NCBI GenBank assembly: GCA_027579435.1
Contig: JANBPK010000931.1
Location: 54,407-118,406 of the forward strand
Length of the DNA stretch: 64,000 nucleotides
Direction: 5' to 3'
Origin: Candolleomyces eurysporus
Taxonomy: Eukaryota > Basidiomycota > Agaricomycetes > Agaricales > Psathyrellaceae
A program made the translations under genes and the position numbers. The notes under the pieces were generated by a model. It did not search any database, was not told the DNA's origin, and saw only the letters and a list, made by a program, of their open reading frames with translations. This document shows, piece after piece, positions 11,741 through 23,286 of this stretch; the stretch's first letter is position 1; each line of letters starts with the position of its first letter.

Positions 11741-13459
11741 ATGACCGCCCCAACTGACAGAATCTTGATTGTCGGATGCGGATGCTTTGGAGTGTCTACG
11801 GCATACCATCTGTTAAAGAGGGGATATCGAAACGTCACTCTCTTGGATCGCTCGCCTCAGCTGCCTGCTCCTGACGCAGCTAGCAACGATATTAACCGCA
11901 GTACGTCCAACTATATACCTCTTGTCGACTCTGTGACTCATTCACCTCTTTTCCCACCACACCAACGTTCGTGGTGGTTTGGCTGACAGTTGTTCGGTCA
12001 TCTTACCCCGACAAGTTTTACTGCGACTTGACTCGAGAAGCTATTTCCCTCTGGAAAAACAAAGCAGAATGGGGGGGACGTCTACCACGAGTGGGTGTGC
12101 ATTTTATAGCCATTGTCCTCCTAATTGACAAGTTTATCTGAAGGTCTGGGGTAGTGGTACTGGGTCCAGGATCTCCTATTTCTTCAAATGGTCAACATCT
12201 GCCTGGCAATGACGAGGATTCGTACTACGCATATGGATCGTACACAAACGACCTTGCATCAGGAGCCAATGTGGAACTGCTAGAGAGCAGTGGTGCCATT
12301 CGTTCCGTCTTTCCTGAGGGCATCCGCACCGCCGCTTTTGAAGGCCAATTCGCCTACCTCAACAAGGACGGAGGCTGGGCCTTCGCGGGTAAGGGACTCA
12401 AGATAATGTTAGAACACGTCGTTCAGCTAGGTGCAACGGTCCTGCCTGGAAAGCAAGTAAAGGGACTTGTCCAGGACGGCTCCAGAGGCCGAACAACCGG
12501 AGTCGACTGCTACGATGGCTCCAAGTATGAGGCCGACCTCGTCATCGTCGCTACTGGCTCTTGGACTCCATCGGCGTTCCCAGACCTGCAACTCGACGAA
12601 TCGTGCTTGGCCACAGGGTAAAGGACATTACCGCATCGCTCAAAGACGAGGCTTTCTCATCTACATACCGTGACTACAGACAGTGCGTGTCTATGATTCA
12701 ACTAACGGCGGAGGAAGCAGCAAAATACCAGGACTGTCCCGTCGTCCTTGACTTCAAATCCGGGTTTTACGTATTTCCAGTAAGTCTCTAGAGGTAAATT
12801 TCGTCCTGTTAGACCATTGGTGATATCTCGTGTCAACGCATAGCCGAACGAAGACAATATCGTCAAGATGGCTATCCATTCCGCTGGATACGTTCATCCG
12901 ATCAATGGCATATCTACCCCTCGCACTAGCAACTCTGATCCTCAAGACGGGACAGCTATACCGAGAGCAGGTCTCAATGAACTACGAGAGCAGCTCCGGC
13001 AGGTCTATCCAGATCTCGCAGAGAAACCCTTCTCCGCAACAAGGCTGTGCTGGTAAGAGAAGACAAAAAACTTCCGCGAAACNAAAAAACGATTTCATCC
13101 CCTTTCCCAGGTACAACGACTCACCGGATGGAGATTGGGTAATCTCAAGATACCCTGGCGATGAAGGACTAGTTTTCGCAACAGCAGGCAGTGGCCATGC
13201 CTTCAAAGTTTGTCTTCCATCTTGATGTGCAACTGTTACTGTACTCATTCCAATCGCGCCGTTGACCCAGTTCTTGCCTATCATCGGCAGTGTCGTGGCT
13301 GACCTAATTGAGGACAAGCTAGCAGCTCCTCTTGTCTCAAAGTTCGCGATAAACCGTCCAAAAACCGGAGTAGACAGGTCACGGCAAGGTCAGACTCGGA
13401 AGCTCGAGGTCGACCAACTCTGTAGGGCCGTAGACCTTGTCCCAACCCGTGCATCCTAA
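11741..13459 (+). CDS. FAD-dependent oxidoreductase, fructosyl-amino-acid/sarcosine oxidase family
   Basis: A ~443-aa DAO-superfamily flavoenzyme resembling fungal fructosyl-amino-acid oxidases, sarcosine oxidases and L-pipecolate oxidases. Exons are 11741-11900, 11990-12090, 12144-12617, 12680-12779, 12844-13052, 13111-13207 and 13271-13459. The N-terminus has the dinucleotide-binding loop ILIVGCGCFGVSTAYHL. Further marks are SGVVVLGPGS, LVIVATGSWTPS, CPVVLDFKSGFYVFP, KMAIHSAGY, RLCWYNDSPDGDWVISRYP (the Cys is the probable covalent FAD-linking residue) and GSGHAFKFLPIIGSVVADLI. The exon sum is one base off: the frame changes at a 7-G run (12071-12077), so that WGG is followed by DVYHE only in another frame. 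The exact substrate cannot be told from sequence. Confidence 0.85.
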
Positions 13460-13653
13460 AGAATAACGTCAACTAGTCAAATATCCTTATCACTTCAATT
13501 ACTTGCTAAACGAAAACTGATATTGCTCTATATCCTGCAGGTAGTAAAAACAATAGATGCGTACAATGTTACAATGGAGCAACGAAGATGTTCGTCACTC
13601 TTTTCGATGATGAAAAAGATCAAGTCCCAAGGAATCATTTTTACTATGTAGTC
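13460..13653. other. Convergent intergenic region oxidase/CPA2
   Basis: 194 bp between the converging stop codons of the FAD oxidase and CPA2; A/T-rich 3' UTR-like sequence. Confidence 0.35.
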
Positions 13654-16600
13654 TCAAGCCCTTTTACCAACAAATTCACTCCAAGAGCGGACCTCCGAAG
13701 GAACCCTTCCTTCCAAGTAGCCTTTTAGCCCTCCTTGAGGGATTTTACGTGCCAGAGCCTCAACCCAAAGCTCAGCTGTCCTGGCCTCGTTCAACAGTGG
13801 CAGACCAAAGTCAACGGCGTTTCTGAAATCGAGAAAGTGAGTATGCATCCCCACGGTAGAAATAGGTTAAGAGAACGTACCGGCGAGCAACATAATCTTC
13901 GTCTGTGAAGGTGCTTGCGCGAGACTTGGACAAGTTGATGACACTCTGGATCTCATACTCATCAAAGACTTCCCGCAACTTTCGCTTGTCAGTCTTGGGG
14001 AAGAAGATACGCTTGACGGAGACGTAAGGCGTAGCATTGAGATGTTCTTCGACAGCTGTTGAGGAGCAGTAAAGCTTGAATCCGAGGTCGGTCAACTGCT
14101 TCGCGATCTTCGCCATTTCAGGTTTGGTAATATCTCCGCCAATGAGGACACCAGAACCGGCACGGGGGACCTTGAATCCGGTGGTGCTGAGCAACGAGGC
14201 CCAGTAAGCCTCGTAGACATCCTTTCCGAAGCTGGCGACTTCTCCCGTGCTGGCCATTTCTTTAAGACATCGTAAGCATCGATCGAAAGCCAGATAAAAT
14301 GCTTGGAACACTAACCAACACCAAGGAAGGGATCGGCACCTCCCAATCGAGTCCAAGAGAATTGAGCAACCTTGATGGCGGTGTAGTCGCGGGCCTCAGT
14401 CATAAGATCGACGGGTGCAGGAACATTTTGCCCAACAATTGCGGAGGAAGCGACATCGATGAAGTTGACACCGAGAACCTTGGAGACGAATGGGAACGAC
14501 CGAGATGCACGCAGGTTGCATTCGATGACCTTGAGCTCGGATTCCTCGTCGGGAGATTGGGCTGACTTCCTGATGATCTGCATGTTGAAAGGACCCGAGA
14601 TTTCGAATGCTGCAGCAACCTTCTCTGTGATGGTCTTGAGGCGTTCCATGTCCTCAGCAGGAAGAGAGAAGGGAGGCAAAACCAGTGTGGCGTCACCAGA
14701 GTGAACACCCGCGTTCTCTACGTGCTCCGAAACGGCGTGGATCAACAACTTGCCGTTGTGAGCGACAGCATCGACGTCAATTTCTTGAGCACCATCGATG
14801 AACTTGGTGATGACGACGGGATGAAGAGGGGAAACCGATGCAGCAGCAGAGAGGTTATACTCCAAAGCAGCCTCCTCGTAAACGACGTTCATCGCAGCAC
14901 CAGAGAGGACATAGGAAGGTCGGATGAGAACAGGATAGCTGTAGTGGGTGAGTATAGTCCGCTTTCCTTACAAGGGCAGACAAACTTACGTGACTTTGTT
15001 GGCAAACTCCTTCGCAGCCTCGAGAGAAGTGGCTTCGGTCCATTCGGGCTGGTCAACACCAATGCTGTCGAGGATCGACGAGAACTTGTGACGGTCCTCG
15101 GCCTTGTCGATCTGGGCAGGGTCGGTTCCAAGAACGTTCACGCCAGTGTCCTTCAGACGAAGCGCAATGTTTTGAGGCAATTGACCTGAATTCCATGTCA
15201 AAGCGTGACCACGAACCAATGCCAAAGAGACGTACCGCCGACGCTAACAACAACGCCCTGTGCTTGTTCCAATTCGTAGATATCCATGACCCGTTCAAAC
15301 CCAAGTTCTTCGAAGTAGAGCCTATCCGCTTCGTCAAAGTCGGTGGACACAGTTTCGGGATTGTAGTTGACCATGATTGTCTTCTTGCCAATGTCACGAA
15401 GCCTGCGAGCGCAAGTCACAGCGCACCAATCGAACTCGACACTGCTTCCAATTCGGTAAACACCGCTACCAAGGACCATGGTTCCGTTCTCGTCGAATTT
15501 GACATCGTGTTCGGTGGCATTGTAAGTGGTATATAGGTAGTTGGTGTGTGCAGGATATTCCGCCGCGAGAGTATCGATACGCTTGACGAAGGGGGTGATA
15601 CCAAGAGACTTCCTGTGGCCGCGGACCGTCAACTCATCGCTGGAAACAATACTGGCGATTTGTGGATCAGAGAAGCCCATACGCTTGGCGCGAAGCATGA
15701 GTTCGTGGTCAATGTTTTCGATGGAGCCTGCAGCTTTCAAGGCATGGTGGGTCTGGACGATGTTATCAAGTTTGTACAAGTACCACTAGTGGACGTTTCG
15801 TCAGAAAAGGTAATCATGGACATGAACTTCACATACCTTGTCGATCTTGGTCAATTCGTGGAGCTTGTCGACGGTGTAATGCTTCTTATACATGGCGTAG
15901 GCGATGGCGAACAACCTCATGTCGGTGGGGACGGAGAGAGCGTGATCGAGGTTCTCGGGCTCGATGACGACTTCGAAGCCCTTCCAACGGGGATCGACTT
16001 GACGGATAGCCTTCTGCAAACTTTCTTCGAAAGTACGACCGATGGCCATGACTTCACCAACGGATTTCATCGACGAACCGACCTCACGGTTGACCTGGGT
16101 CGAAAACTTGGCCAAATCCCACTTGGGGATCTTCGTGACAATGTAGTCAAGTGAAGGTTCGAAGCAGGCGGTGGTGGTCTTCGTTACTGCATTGGGAAGT
16201 TCCGGGAGAGTGTAGCCGAGGGCAATCTTCGCTGCGGTGTACGCCAATGGGTATCCTGTAGCCTTGGATGCGAGGGCACTAGGAGAGGTGAGATTTAATT
16301 TCGTTACTAGTCAGGCAGAAGCAAACCAACCTAGAGCGACTTAGACTGGAAACATCGTCAGTATTGTTGTGTCGTCCATAAGAACGCAGTAACATACCGG
16401 GCATTAACCTCAATAACACAGTATTCCCGAGAGTTAGGATTCAGGGCGTATTGGATGTTGCACTCGCCAACAACGCCAAGGTGCCTGATCGCTTTGAGGG
16501 CCGCGCTTCGAAGCATATGGTATTCATCATCCGGCAAAGTTTGAGATGGCGCAACGACGATAGAATCGCCGGTATGCGTGCCAAGAGGGTCGAAGTTCTC

Positions 16601-17621
16601 CATATTGCAGCAAATGATCGTGTTCTAAAAATAGGTATTAGCACATCAAACCAAGGGACGGAAATAAAAGACGAACATCAGCAGCATCGCGAACGACTTC
16701 GTATTCCAGCTCTTTCCAGCCTTTCATACTGCGTTCAATGAGGACCTGAGGACTCAAGCTCAGACTCTTTGCAGCCAAGTCGTTCAATTCCTCCGCATTG
16801 TTCGCAAAACCAGAACCAAGACCACCGAGAGTGAACGCAGACCGCAAAATGACCGGGTAGCCGATCTCCTCTGCTGCTTCCAAGGCAGCATTGACAGAGG
16901 ACACGGCTGTCGACTGAGCCACCGGAATATCAATTTCTGACAAATATGTTAGTCACTGGGCGACAACGATAACGAGATAACGCGAACCTTTCAATGCCTG
17001 CACGAAGAGATCACGGTCTTCCGACACTTCCAAAGTACGAATTGGGGTCCCCAAAACCTTGACACCAAGCCTGTCGAGAATGCCCATGCGGTCGAGTTCA
17101 ATGCCAACATTGAGGGCACTCTGCCCACCGAACGTCAACAAGATACCGTCCGGTCTTTCCTTTTCCAGAACGTAGGCAACGTATGCGGGTGTGACTGGTA
17201 GGAAGTAGACTTCCGAAGCGAGCTGATGAGAAGTCTGCCATGTCGCGATGTTGGGGTTGATGAGGACTGCCGAGACACCCTCCTCGGCAAGAGCTTTGAG
17301 GGCCTGGGAGCCAGAGTAATCGAACTCGCCAGCCTGACCGATGCTCAGTCCTCCACTGCCGACGACGAGGACCTTCTGGACATTGGCACGGGGGATCTTG
17401 GGCAAGACCTTTGCAGAAATGCGTCTAGCAATTTCTGAAGGTGAGTTCAGGACGTGCTCTCCCTCCTTGGGGGCGTATTCTCCAACGGCAGGAGCAGCAA
17501 CGGCACGACGAGCCTTGGTCGCTGCGAAGGCGAAGGCTGGGGTTGGCGTAGAGTGGAAGGAGCGTATGCAAGGCCTCAAGAGCCCTCGTCGCCCCAGGGC
17601 CTGGAGGCAGGCAAGGTTCAT
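13654..17621 (-). CDS. CPA2: Carbamoyl-phosphate synthase, arginine-specific, large chain (mitochondrial)
   Basis: An 1164-aa large (ammonia-using) subunit that makes carbamoyl phosphate for arginine synthesis. Ten exons: 17621-16988, 16936-16677, 16624-16398, 16345-16331 (15 nt), 16278-15837, 15785-15236, 15185-14990, 14938-14316, 14259-13881 and 13822-13654. The total is 3495 nt, whole codons. The N-terminus is Arg-rich and acid-free ([20 protein letters not shown]), a likely mitochondrial presequence. Both ATP-grasp halves are present: [43 protein letters not shown] and [15 protein letters not shown] (here [16 protein letters not shown]) in the first; [30 protein letters not shown] ([13 protein letters not shown]), [20 protein letters not shown] and [17 protein letters not shown] in the second. 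The C-terminal MGS-like domain ([11 protein letters not shown] ... NLSKSR) closes it. No glutamine-amidotransferase or ATCase part is fused, which points to the arginine-specific rather than the pyrimidine enzyme. Confidence 0.95.
16331..16345 (-). other. CPA2: 15-nt microexon of CPA2
   Basis: Exon 4 codes for only five residues (end of R, L, S, R, S and start of the next S) inside the highly conserved [20 protein letters not shown] block. It is bounded by tttccag on one side and gttggt on the other. Without it the conserved ATP-grasp sequence would be broken and the frame would lose five codons. Confidence 0.85.
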
Positions 17622-17899
17622 GGCGGCTAGACCGTGTGGGGTGGGGAGAACGAGTCAAGGAGCAGCCGTGCACAGAAAAATGTCTTCGCGTGATCATCCA
17701 CCCCATAAATACAAACCCTAAACTAGGTCCAATTGCACTGATTCGACGTCACTATCGCTCGAGTCGGACCTTGCCACTGGACGCGACGGCCGAAAGCCCT
17801 TTAGCGAGGCTCCTCGCTATGGTCGGTCGATGAACAAACCTGGCCGACAACTCTACTCAAGATCCGTCGCGGGGTGGCCGAAGTCAGCCTATTAGTGGT

Positions 17900-19080
17900 C
17901 CTGTGACTTCCTTATAATGCCAGCTCCTGGGTTGGCCCATCCGAAGCTGCCCCACACCCCATACCCCATACTCAAGAAGCCTCAAGTTATGGCAGGATCC
18001 GAATGGAAGTTGATTTCATGACTCCGGCTCTGGGCTTTTCGAGAACTCTGAGCGTTTTGGCCTTCACGGAGCCCCTTCTGGTCAATTTCTTGCTATCCGA
18101 GGACAAGCTTCGTTGAGCATCTTCTTGGATAGCATTGCTGGCTTATGGGACGAGTTTTCTACTCTCCAAGGATCTTCTCCTGGCTGTCTTACGACATTGG
18201 GACACATTTAGAGGGTCACCTAGCCCTCTCCCGGCCCTCCACGATCCTGACGGTCATCAAACGGATATCAACGAAGTCGAATTCCTCGAAGCGAGCCTTG
18301 ATACCCCCGTCGACCACATCTTGTATCTATGTCCTTTGGTTATCCCGTTATCCACCCGAGGTTCATGGACCATCTCCTGGAGGTTTGAATTCTTTCAGTC
18401 GTTCACCAGAGTCCACCTCCGCCTGGCCCCGGCGTGACCGCTCTAGGTCGGGAGGGGCTCACCCAACAGCTTTCCACTTTCGGCAGTAGTGTCTCCGAGT
18501 TTTTCGTTGCTCCAACTACATGTGCCGATTCAATAAAGTCCTGTCCGGTGACCGGTGAGAGTTAATATGGTTTTTGCAAATGCTGCTATCTCCTTTTCGC
18601 GATTTTCATGTTGTATTTGGTTCTGCTGATTTCTATGGGCTATCCCCTCACGAGCACGCAACACAGATAAACATTGAACATGATGTCAACTCCACTAACC
18701 TTCTCTTCCACCCACAAGTCTTTGACCTCCTGTAAATAGCATGGCGAAGTTTCATTAACGTCTCCGTCTTCATTTCGTGCAATATCGCATCAAGAACGTT
18801 GGCAGGCCTAAACGTTTAGGTTTCATCGAAACGCAACTGCGGCGTGCAGTCACTGCTGATGCGCGTGCCCGTGTCGGCCGCGTTGTTATCAACCTAGATG
18901 TTGATTCAATTCGACAAACCCTCCTTCACCAAGTCGAAGCTATCGCTAACTATGAATTATTTTGTAGGATATCCTCGGGCTCTTTACCTTCGGAAGACCG
19001 TCCAAATCCATCATGAATCCACGGTAACAGTATGTTCGCAGACACTTCGGGTGAACACGCTCAACCCCTCACTTCGGTAA
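17900..19080 (+). pseudogene. Decayed or mis-assembled unrecognised gene
   Basis: Coding-like plus-strand segments occur here but in changing frames. About 18036-18207 reads as FGLHGAPSGQFLAIRGQASL... then a stop. About 18240-18340 reads DGHQTDINEVEFLEASLDTP..., flowing into a shifted frame FGYPVIHPRFMDHLLE. About 18440-18560 reads LTQQLSTFGSSVSEFFVAPT..., and then come HDVNSTNLLFHPQVFDLL and RPKRLGFIETQLRRAV with RVGRVVINLDVDSIRQTLLH. Some breaks look like introns (gtgaga ... cacag, tttgtag), but the frame change near 18330 has no room for one. I do not recognise the family. Either a recently decayed gene or a gene with uncorrected indels. Confidence 0.4.
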
Positions 19081-19274
19081 AATCTCTGATATACACGCCC
19101 ACATAGATTATGCCACATTGCCGCCAGACGCTAAATTCGTGCTCGGGATTCGTCCATCCAGAAGGAAACTATTTATGTGGATGATCCCATCGTCTCTTGC
19201 ACGACGTTCAAGGCTTCCCGCATAACTTTTCCTCTATTCCCCACAATCGCTCTCTGTCGAGCTATTCCTCCAGG

Positions 19275-21755
19275 ATGGCTTCTTCACCTAGTCACGTCCA
19301 TGACCCCGAACAAGGCGTCCCGTCCCAGGAGCTCTACCCTCTCAGCCTTCCTATCCAAGTTGCACCCTCGACGTCTTGGGTCAGCTACACCGAGACTGTT
19401 AACTCAGCATCGTCCACCTCAACAACATCCGAGCCGGCCCCATACGCCATCCCTCCACCGGCTGCAGCTGCGCCCAAGCCCAAGGCATCTGACTACAGGA
19501 AAACACTACCACCCATCCCAGCAGCAGCAGAATCTAAGCCGCAGCTCTCAGCACCGCCCAGGAAGAAGTTGGCAAAACCTGTCAGCAGATGGATTCGATG
19601 GCAACTATGGTTTAACACCTACAGGTGGCGTGGCTCATCTGTTTCTCCGGACACATCTCGTTGACTGTGTGGAGTCGTTTAGGAAATTCTTCACTATCGT
19701 CATGTCTTTTAATGTGACTGCATTAATCCTTGCGATCGCCGGCGTATGGGACTATCCTCGACGATATTCTGGTGCCATGGTCCTAGGCAATCTCTACACC
19801 GCAATCCTCATCCGAAACGAACTGTTCGGCCGCTTTCTATATCTCGTTGTTAACACATGCTTCGCCAAGGTAAGAGATCGCTGGATCATAGCTTCATAGC
19901 GCCTATCTCACAATCTTCTAGTGGACTCCTCTCGGATTCCGACTGGCACTCACATCAACTCTGCAACATCTTGGTGGTATCCACTCGGGTTGCGCAACAT
20001 CCGGCTTCATCTGGCTCATCTATCGCGTGGTTGTAATTTTAATCAACCATGCCCACAACCACGATTCGGTTCTCGCAATGGGGGTCATCACAAACGTTAT
20101 CGTTGGGATATCTGTCGCTTCGGCCTTCCCCTGGGTCAGGAACACCCACCACAAGTACGTTATCTTTCCAAGTGATAAACTTCGAGCCATTTTGACTCTG
20201 CCAATTAGCATTTTCGAGCGCCATCATCGATTTATGGGTTGGCTTGGATTGATTGCGAGTACGTCCGGGCTACCTTTACTCCCGTTCGAAAAGGCCAGGA
20301 ATTAACGTTTTACCCCAAGCCTGGATCTTTGTGATTCTAGGCGATAGCTACGACCCGTCGACCGGGACCTGGAACCCGGACGGCCTTCGAATTCTCAGAC
20401 AGCAGGATTTCTGGTTCGCTCTCGGAATGACCATTTTGTGCGTTTCTTCGTTCATATGTCGTGGAAAACGCGGATCGAGATCTAACTGCATTTTATACAG
20501 TGTTCTTATCCCCTGGTTTACGATTCGGGAGGTTAAGGTTGACGTCGAAATAGTAAGCAACCCTTTATTGAATGTCATAGATGGATGAACTTCCGCTAAT
20601 CTCGCATCTCGACTCTTTTTTGTAGCCGTCGCCCAAGGTTGCTATCCTCCGATTCCGGAGAGGGATGCAGCAAGGTCTCCTTGCGAGAATAAGCCGAAGT
20701 TCCATAATGGAGTACCATGCCTTTGGCATCATCTCGTACGCTTCGTTTGCTTCTTTATGGGGTGTGAATAGTTCTGACTCTGTGACTGTGGCGGTTGTTG
20801 TTGACTCTCGGATCCTTTTATGGACCTGTCCTATCTATTTGCTTCCACTCGCTCTGGATACGATCGTATACAGAGAAGGCAAGCACGCTGACTACCATTA
20901 CCTCATTTGCGGGGTACAAGGTGACTTTACGAGGTCATTGGTCGAGAACCCTCCGACACGAATCTGGACGAGAGAGCTCAAGGTAAGAAGTCATGCTTCG
21001 TTTGGAACATGAAAATAGAATACTCACTGCCGACGTTCTCGACCGCACAGTTTGCAGGCGTTTCCAACACTTCCACGCTCTACAAGCGCGGTATTCGAGT
21101 GTGCACTGGGACTGGTCTGGGCGCAGCGTTATCAACATGTCTGCAGGTTAGTTCCTTGCTTCCATGCATTTAATCGACGAGCGAAGAGCTGACGATAGCC
21201 GGACGAACCCTACCCCAGAACCCAAATTGGTGAGGCCGTCTCTATTTTATAGCTTCCTGATCCGTGGATATTCCAGGCGAAAGGGGATACCTTGGTTTTG
21301 GTTTACCAGGTCGAGACAGAGCCGTTACTGATGCAAACTTTTCATTTTGTTTTGTATAGGTATTTGGTCTGGATAGGCTCCGACCAAGAGAAGACTTTCG
21401 GACCCACTATCCAAGGTCTCATCAAGCGAAACATCGGTCCTGAGCGTATGACGCTTTGGGATTCAAAAGAACGAGGTAAGGAGTCTCGAACATTCGAAGA
21501 ATTATATTGGCCTTGGGTTCTGATGATATTCGCCGGTCTAGGGGGTCGACCCGACGTCATGAAGCTCATCAAGGAGGCTTACTATACGTGGGGAGCTGAG
21601 GTGGTGTTAATTACTTCGAATTGGCAGGGAAATAAGGAGATGATGGAAGGATGCAAGGAGGCGGGCATCCCAGCATTCGTAAGTTGACCAATAATCCGAC
21701 CGCAGTGGAGGGGTGACTAACATACGTTGTGCAGGGCACTCTATGGGATTTCTGA
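19275..21755 (+). CDS. TmpA-like integral membrane protein (NRPS/adenylate-enzyme associated type)
   Basis: A 529-aa polytopic protein resembling TmpA-type fungal membrane oxidoreductases and the membrane C-termini of some NRPS-like enzymes. Thirteen exons: 19275-19624, 19683-19869, 19922-20154, 20209-20258, 20320-20437, 20501-20552, 20626-20735, 20874-20982, 21051-21146, 21219-21229 (11 nt), 21360-21475, 21542-21678 and 21735-21755; total 1590 nt. The first ~110 residues are Pro/Ser-rich. Membrane segments follow (FTIVMSFNVTALILAIAGVW, VVVILIN, VLAMGVITNVIVGISVASAF), then a soluble part with RFRRGMQQGLLARISR, EYHAFGIIS, YLICGVQGDFTRSL, FAGVSNTSTLYKRGI and VCTGTGLGAALSTC. It closes with YLVWIGSDQEKTFGPTI, GGRPDVMKLI and IPAFGTLWDF. 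The latter part looks like a ferredoxin-reductase-type nucleotide fold. Function of this copy is inferred only. Confidence 0.72.
21219..21229 (+). other. 11-nt microexon of the TmpA-like gene
   Basis: AACCCAAATTG, flanked by cccag and gtgagg, supplies N-P-N and part of W between LQ and YLVWIGSD. It restores the LQ-NPNW-YLVWIGSD continuity expected in this family and the phase. Skipping it, or using the earlier tag acceptor at 21198, gives a non-conserved peptide or a stop. Confidence 0.75.
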
Positions 21756-21948
21756 ATGAANTTTTTTTCTGGGTCGGGATGGAATGTACTCATGAATACT
21801 CATCATCATTGTAAACATACTCCATACCATGTTGTATCATTATTTTTCGTATCATCGAACAAGTCAGTCATAGTAATTATCCAAATTCAAATCAACAAGC
21901 ATTTCAATTTACAAGCTTGATTTTCACGAGCGATTTTCACGAGCCGGC
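21756..21948. other. Convergent intergenic region TmpA-like/REX2
   Basis: 193 bp between the stops of two converging genes; one N at 21761 before a T run. No other feature seen. Confidence 0.35.
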
Positions 21949-23192
21949 TTACCGCGAATCACTCTGGCTTTGTCCTGGGGGTGGGATGAAGAGATTTTCG
22001 CGATACCATCTCAATTCTAAGCATTGCTGTTAGCGTCTTGGATAGTGAGCGGAAATGCTGAGTCGAACCTCGAATTGAGCCACGAATATCATCCAGAGCC
22101 CTGGAGAAGCGAAGTCAGGGAGATGGGATATACCTTCGCAAACTTTAGACTGACCTGTGGTTGGTCTCAGCGGGTCTCGGTGCTTGCTTCTCAGCTGGAT
22201 ACCACCGACGGGCCAATTCCTGCAACGTGCTGTTAGCCTCGATACAAACAAGGCACGAAACTGGTGCACCTTGATGGAAGAAACATCTAACAAACAATTA
22301 GTTGAATAACGCTCCGGGACTGGAGACTGAACACTGAAACTAACCAACGATCCTAGCATGGACAGCTATCAGCATTGCACTCACATTTGGATCGGAATGC
22401 AGAGTGATGCGGAGTACGCACCTATAGTGTAGCCAGTCCACGATTTCGGGCATCTCAGCGGCGAGGAACGTCCTGTCGACATGGACAGAGTTGCCGGCCA
22501 GCACCGCTGTCCTCTGGTCAGGAACCCATTTTTTGATGTAGTCCAGAACAGACTTGGTGACAAATTCTGTGGAGTAGGGAGATTGTAAACAGGCCTTCGT
22601 CAGGCCTGACTGCAGGAGGAAACGTATTAAAAGAGGACAAGGTTCTGGTTTGACAGACTTCAGACCTTGCCGTGCTGATTGGTGCACCATTCGTCCATCC
22701 TGAAGACCTCCCAAACGTCACGACGAAGCAGGTAATGAGAAGAGGTCAGTACCCACCCATCTAGAACGCGCTTGTCGGTGCGAATGATATATTGAAGACC
22801 TTCGTCAACGATCTCTAGGTTGCCGTTCGTGATCAACACCTAAAGAGAAACAGGCGCCCAGAATATAGTTGTTTTAGCGGAAGTCGACAGGAAACGGATG
22901 CTCAAGGACGGTAACTTGCAGCTATTTCCAAGATCTTGTCTGTGCGGGGGTTTAGACCAGACATTTCCAAGTCAATCCAAACCATGGGGCCTGACTTGAA
23001 ACCTAGAGGCTTTCTGGACGTCATTGTGTCGAAAACGTCAGAGAGGTAGTTGGCAGGGAACCGTTCGGATAACTTTTCAAGCAGCAGAGACTTTGGGGTA
23101 TGAGCCTGAAGACGCCGTGAAGGAAGATGGACTGGAGGTCTCTTGCTTGAGAGATCGAAGCAAGGTCGCAAGACCCTTGTTCGTCGAAGCAT
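21949..23192 (-). CDS. REX2: Oligoribonuclease (DEDDh 3'-5' exonuclease), Rex2/Orn family
   Basis: A 255-aa oligoribonuclease that degrades 2-5-nt RNAs; fungal Rex2 acts in mitochondria. Nine exons: 23192-22920, 22839-22757, 22699-22666, 22609-22422, 22352-22345 (8 nt), 22286-22270 (17 nt), 22219-22155, 22100-22069 and 22016-21949; total 768 nt. DEDDh motifs are complete: MVWIDLEMSGLNPRTDKILEI (D and E), DEWCTNQHGKSGLTKA, LAGNSVHVDRTFLAAEMPEI (D), HYRIVDVSSIKELARRWYP, and HRALDDIRGSIRELRWYREN (H and D). The N-terminal extension MLRRTRVLRPCFDL is Arg-rich and could be a mitochondrial presequence; a shorter start at the internal MTSRKPLGF is possible. Intron 1 uses a GC donor (gcaagt). The gene is divergent from the PTAR1-like gene. 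Confidence 0.93.
22345..22352 (-). other. REX2: 8-nt microexon of REX2
   Basis: GATCGTTG lies between catgctag and gttagt. It completes the Arg codon begun by the previous exon, then codes Ile and Val and starts the Asp codon finished by the next exon, giving LHYR-I-V-DVSSIKEL, exactly the conserved Orn sequence. Its inclusion makes the whole CDS an exact codon multiple. Confidence 0.88.
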
Positions 23193-23286
23193 GCAAGCTC
23201 ATGTGCCAACAGCACGACAAATTCCGAACTGCCGCACATCAGTAATTTGAAGCGGCGCAGTCTTCCAATCCCTGCTNCCCCCCGTC
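23193..23286. promoter_or_regulatory. 94-bp bidirectional promoter REX2/PTAR1-like
   Basis: Only 94 bp separate the divergent ATGs of REX2 and the PTAR1-like gene. The stretch includes an N (23277) next to a C run. Both 5' UTRs and both core promoters must fit here or overlap the coding regions. No TATA box is visible. Confidence 0.5.
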
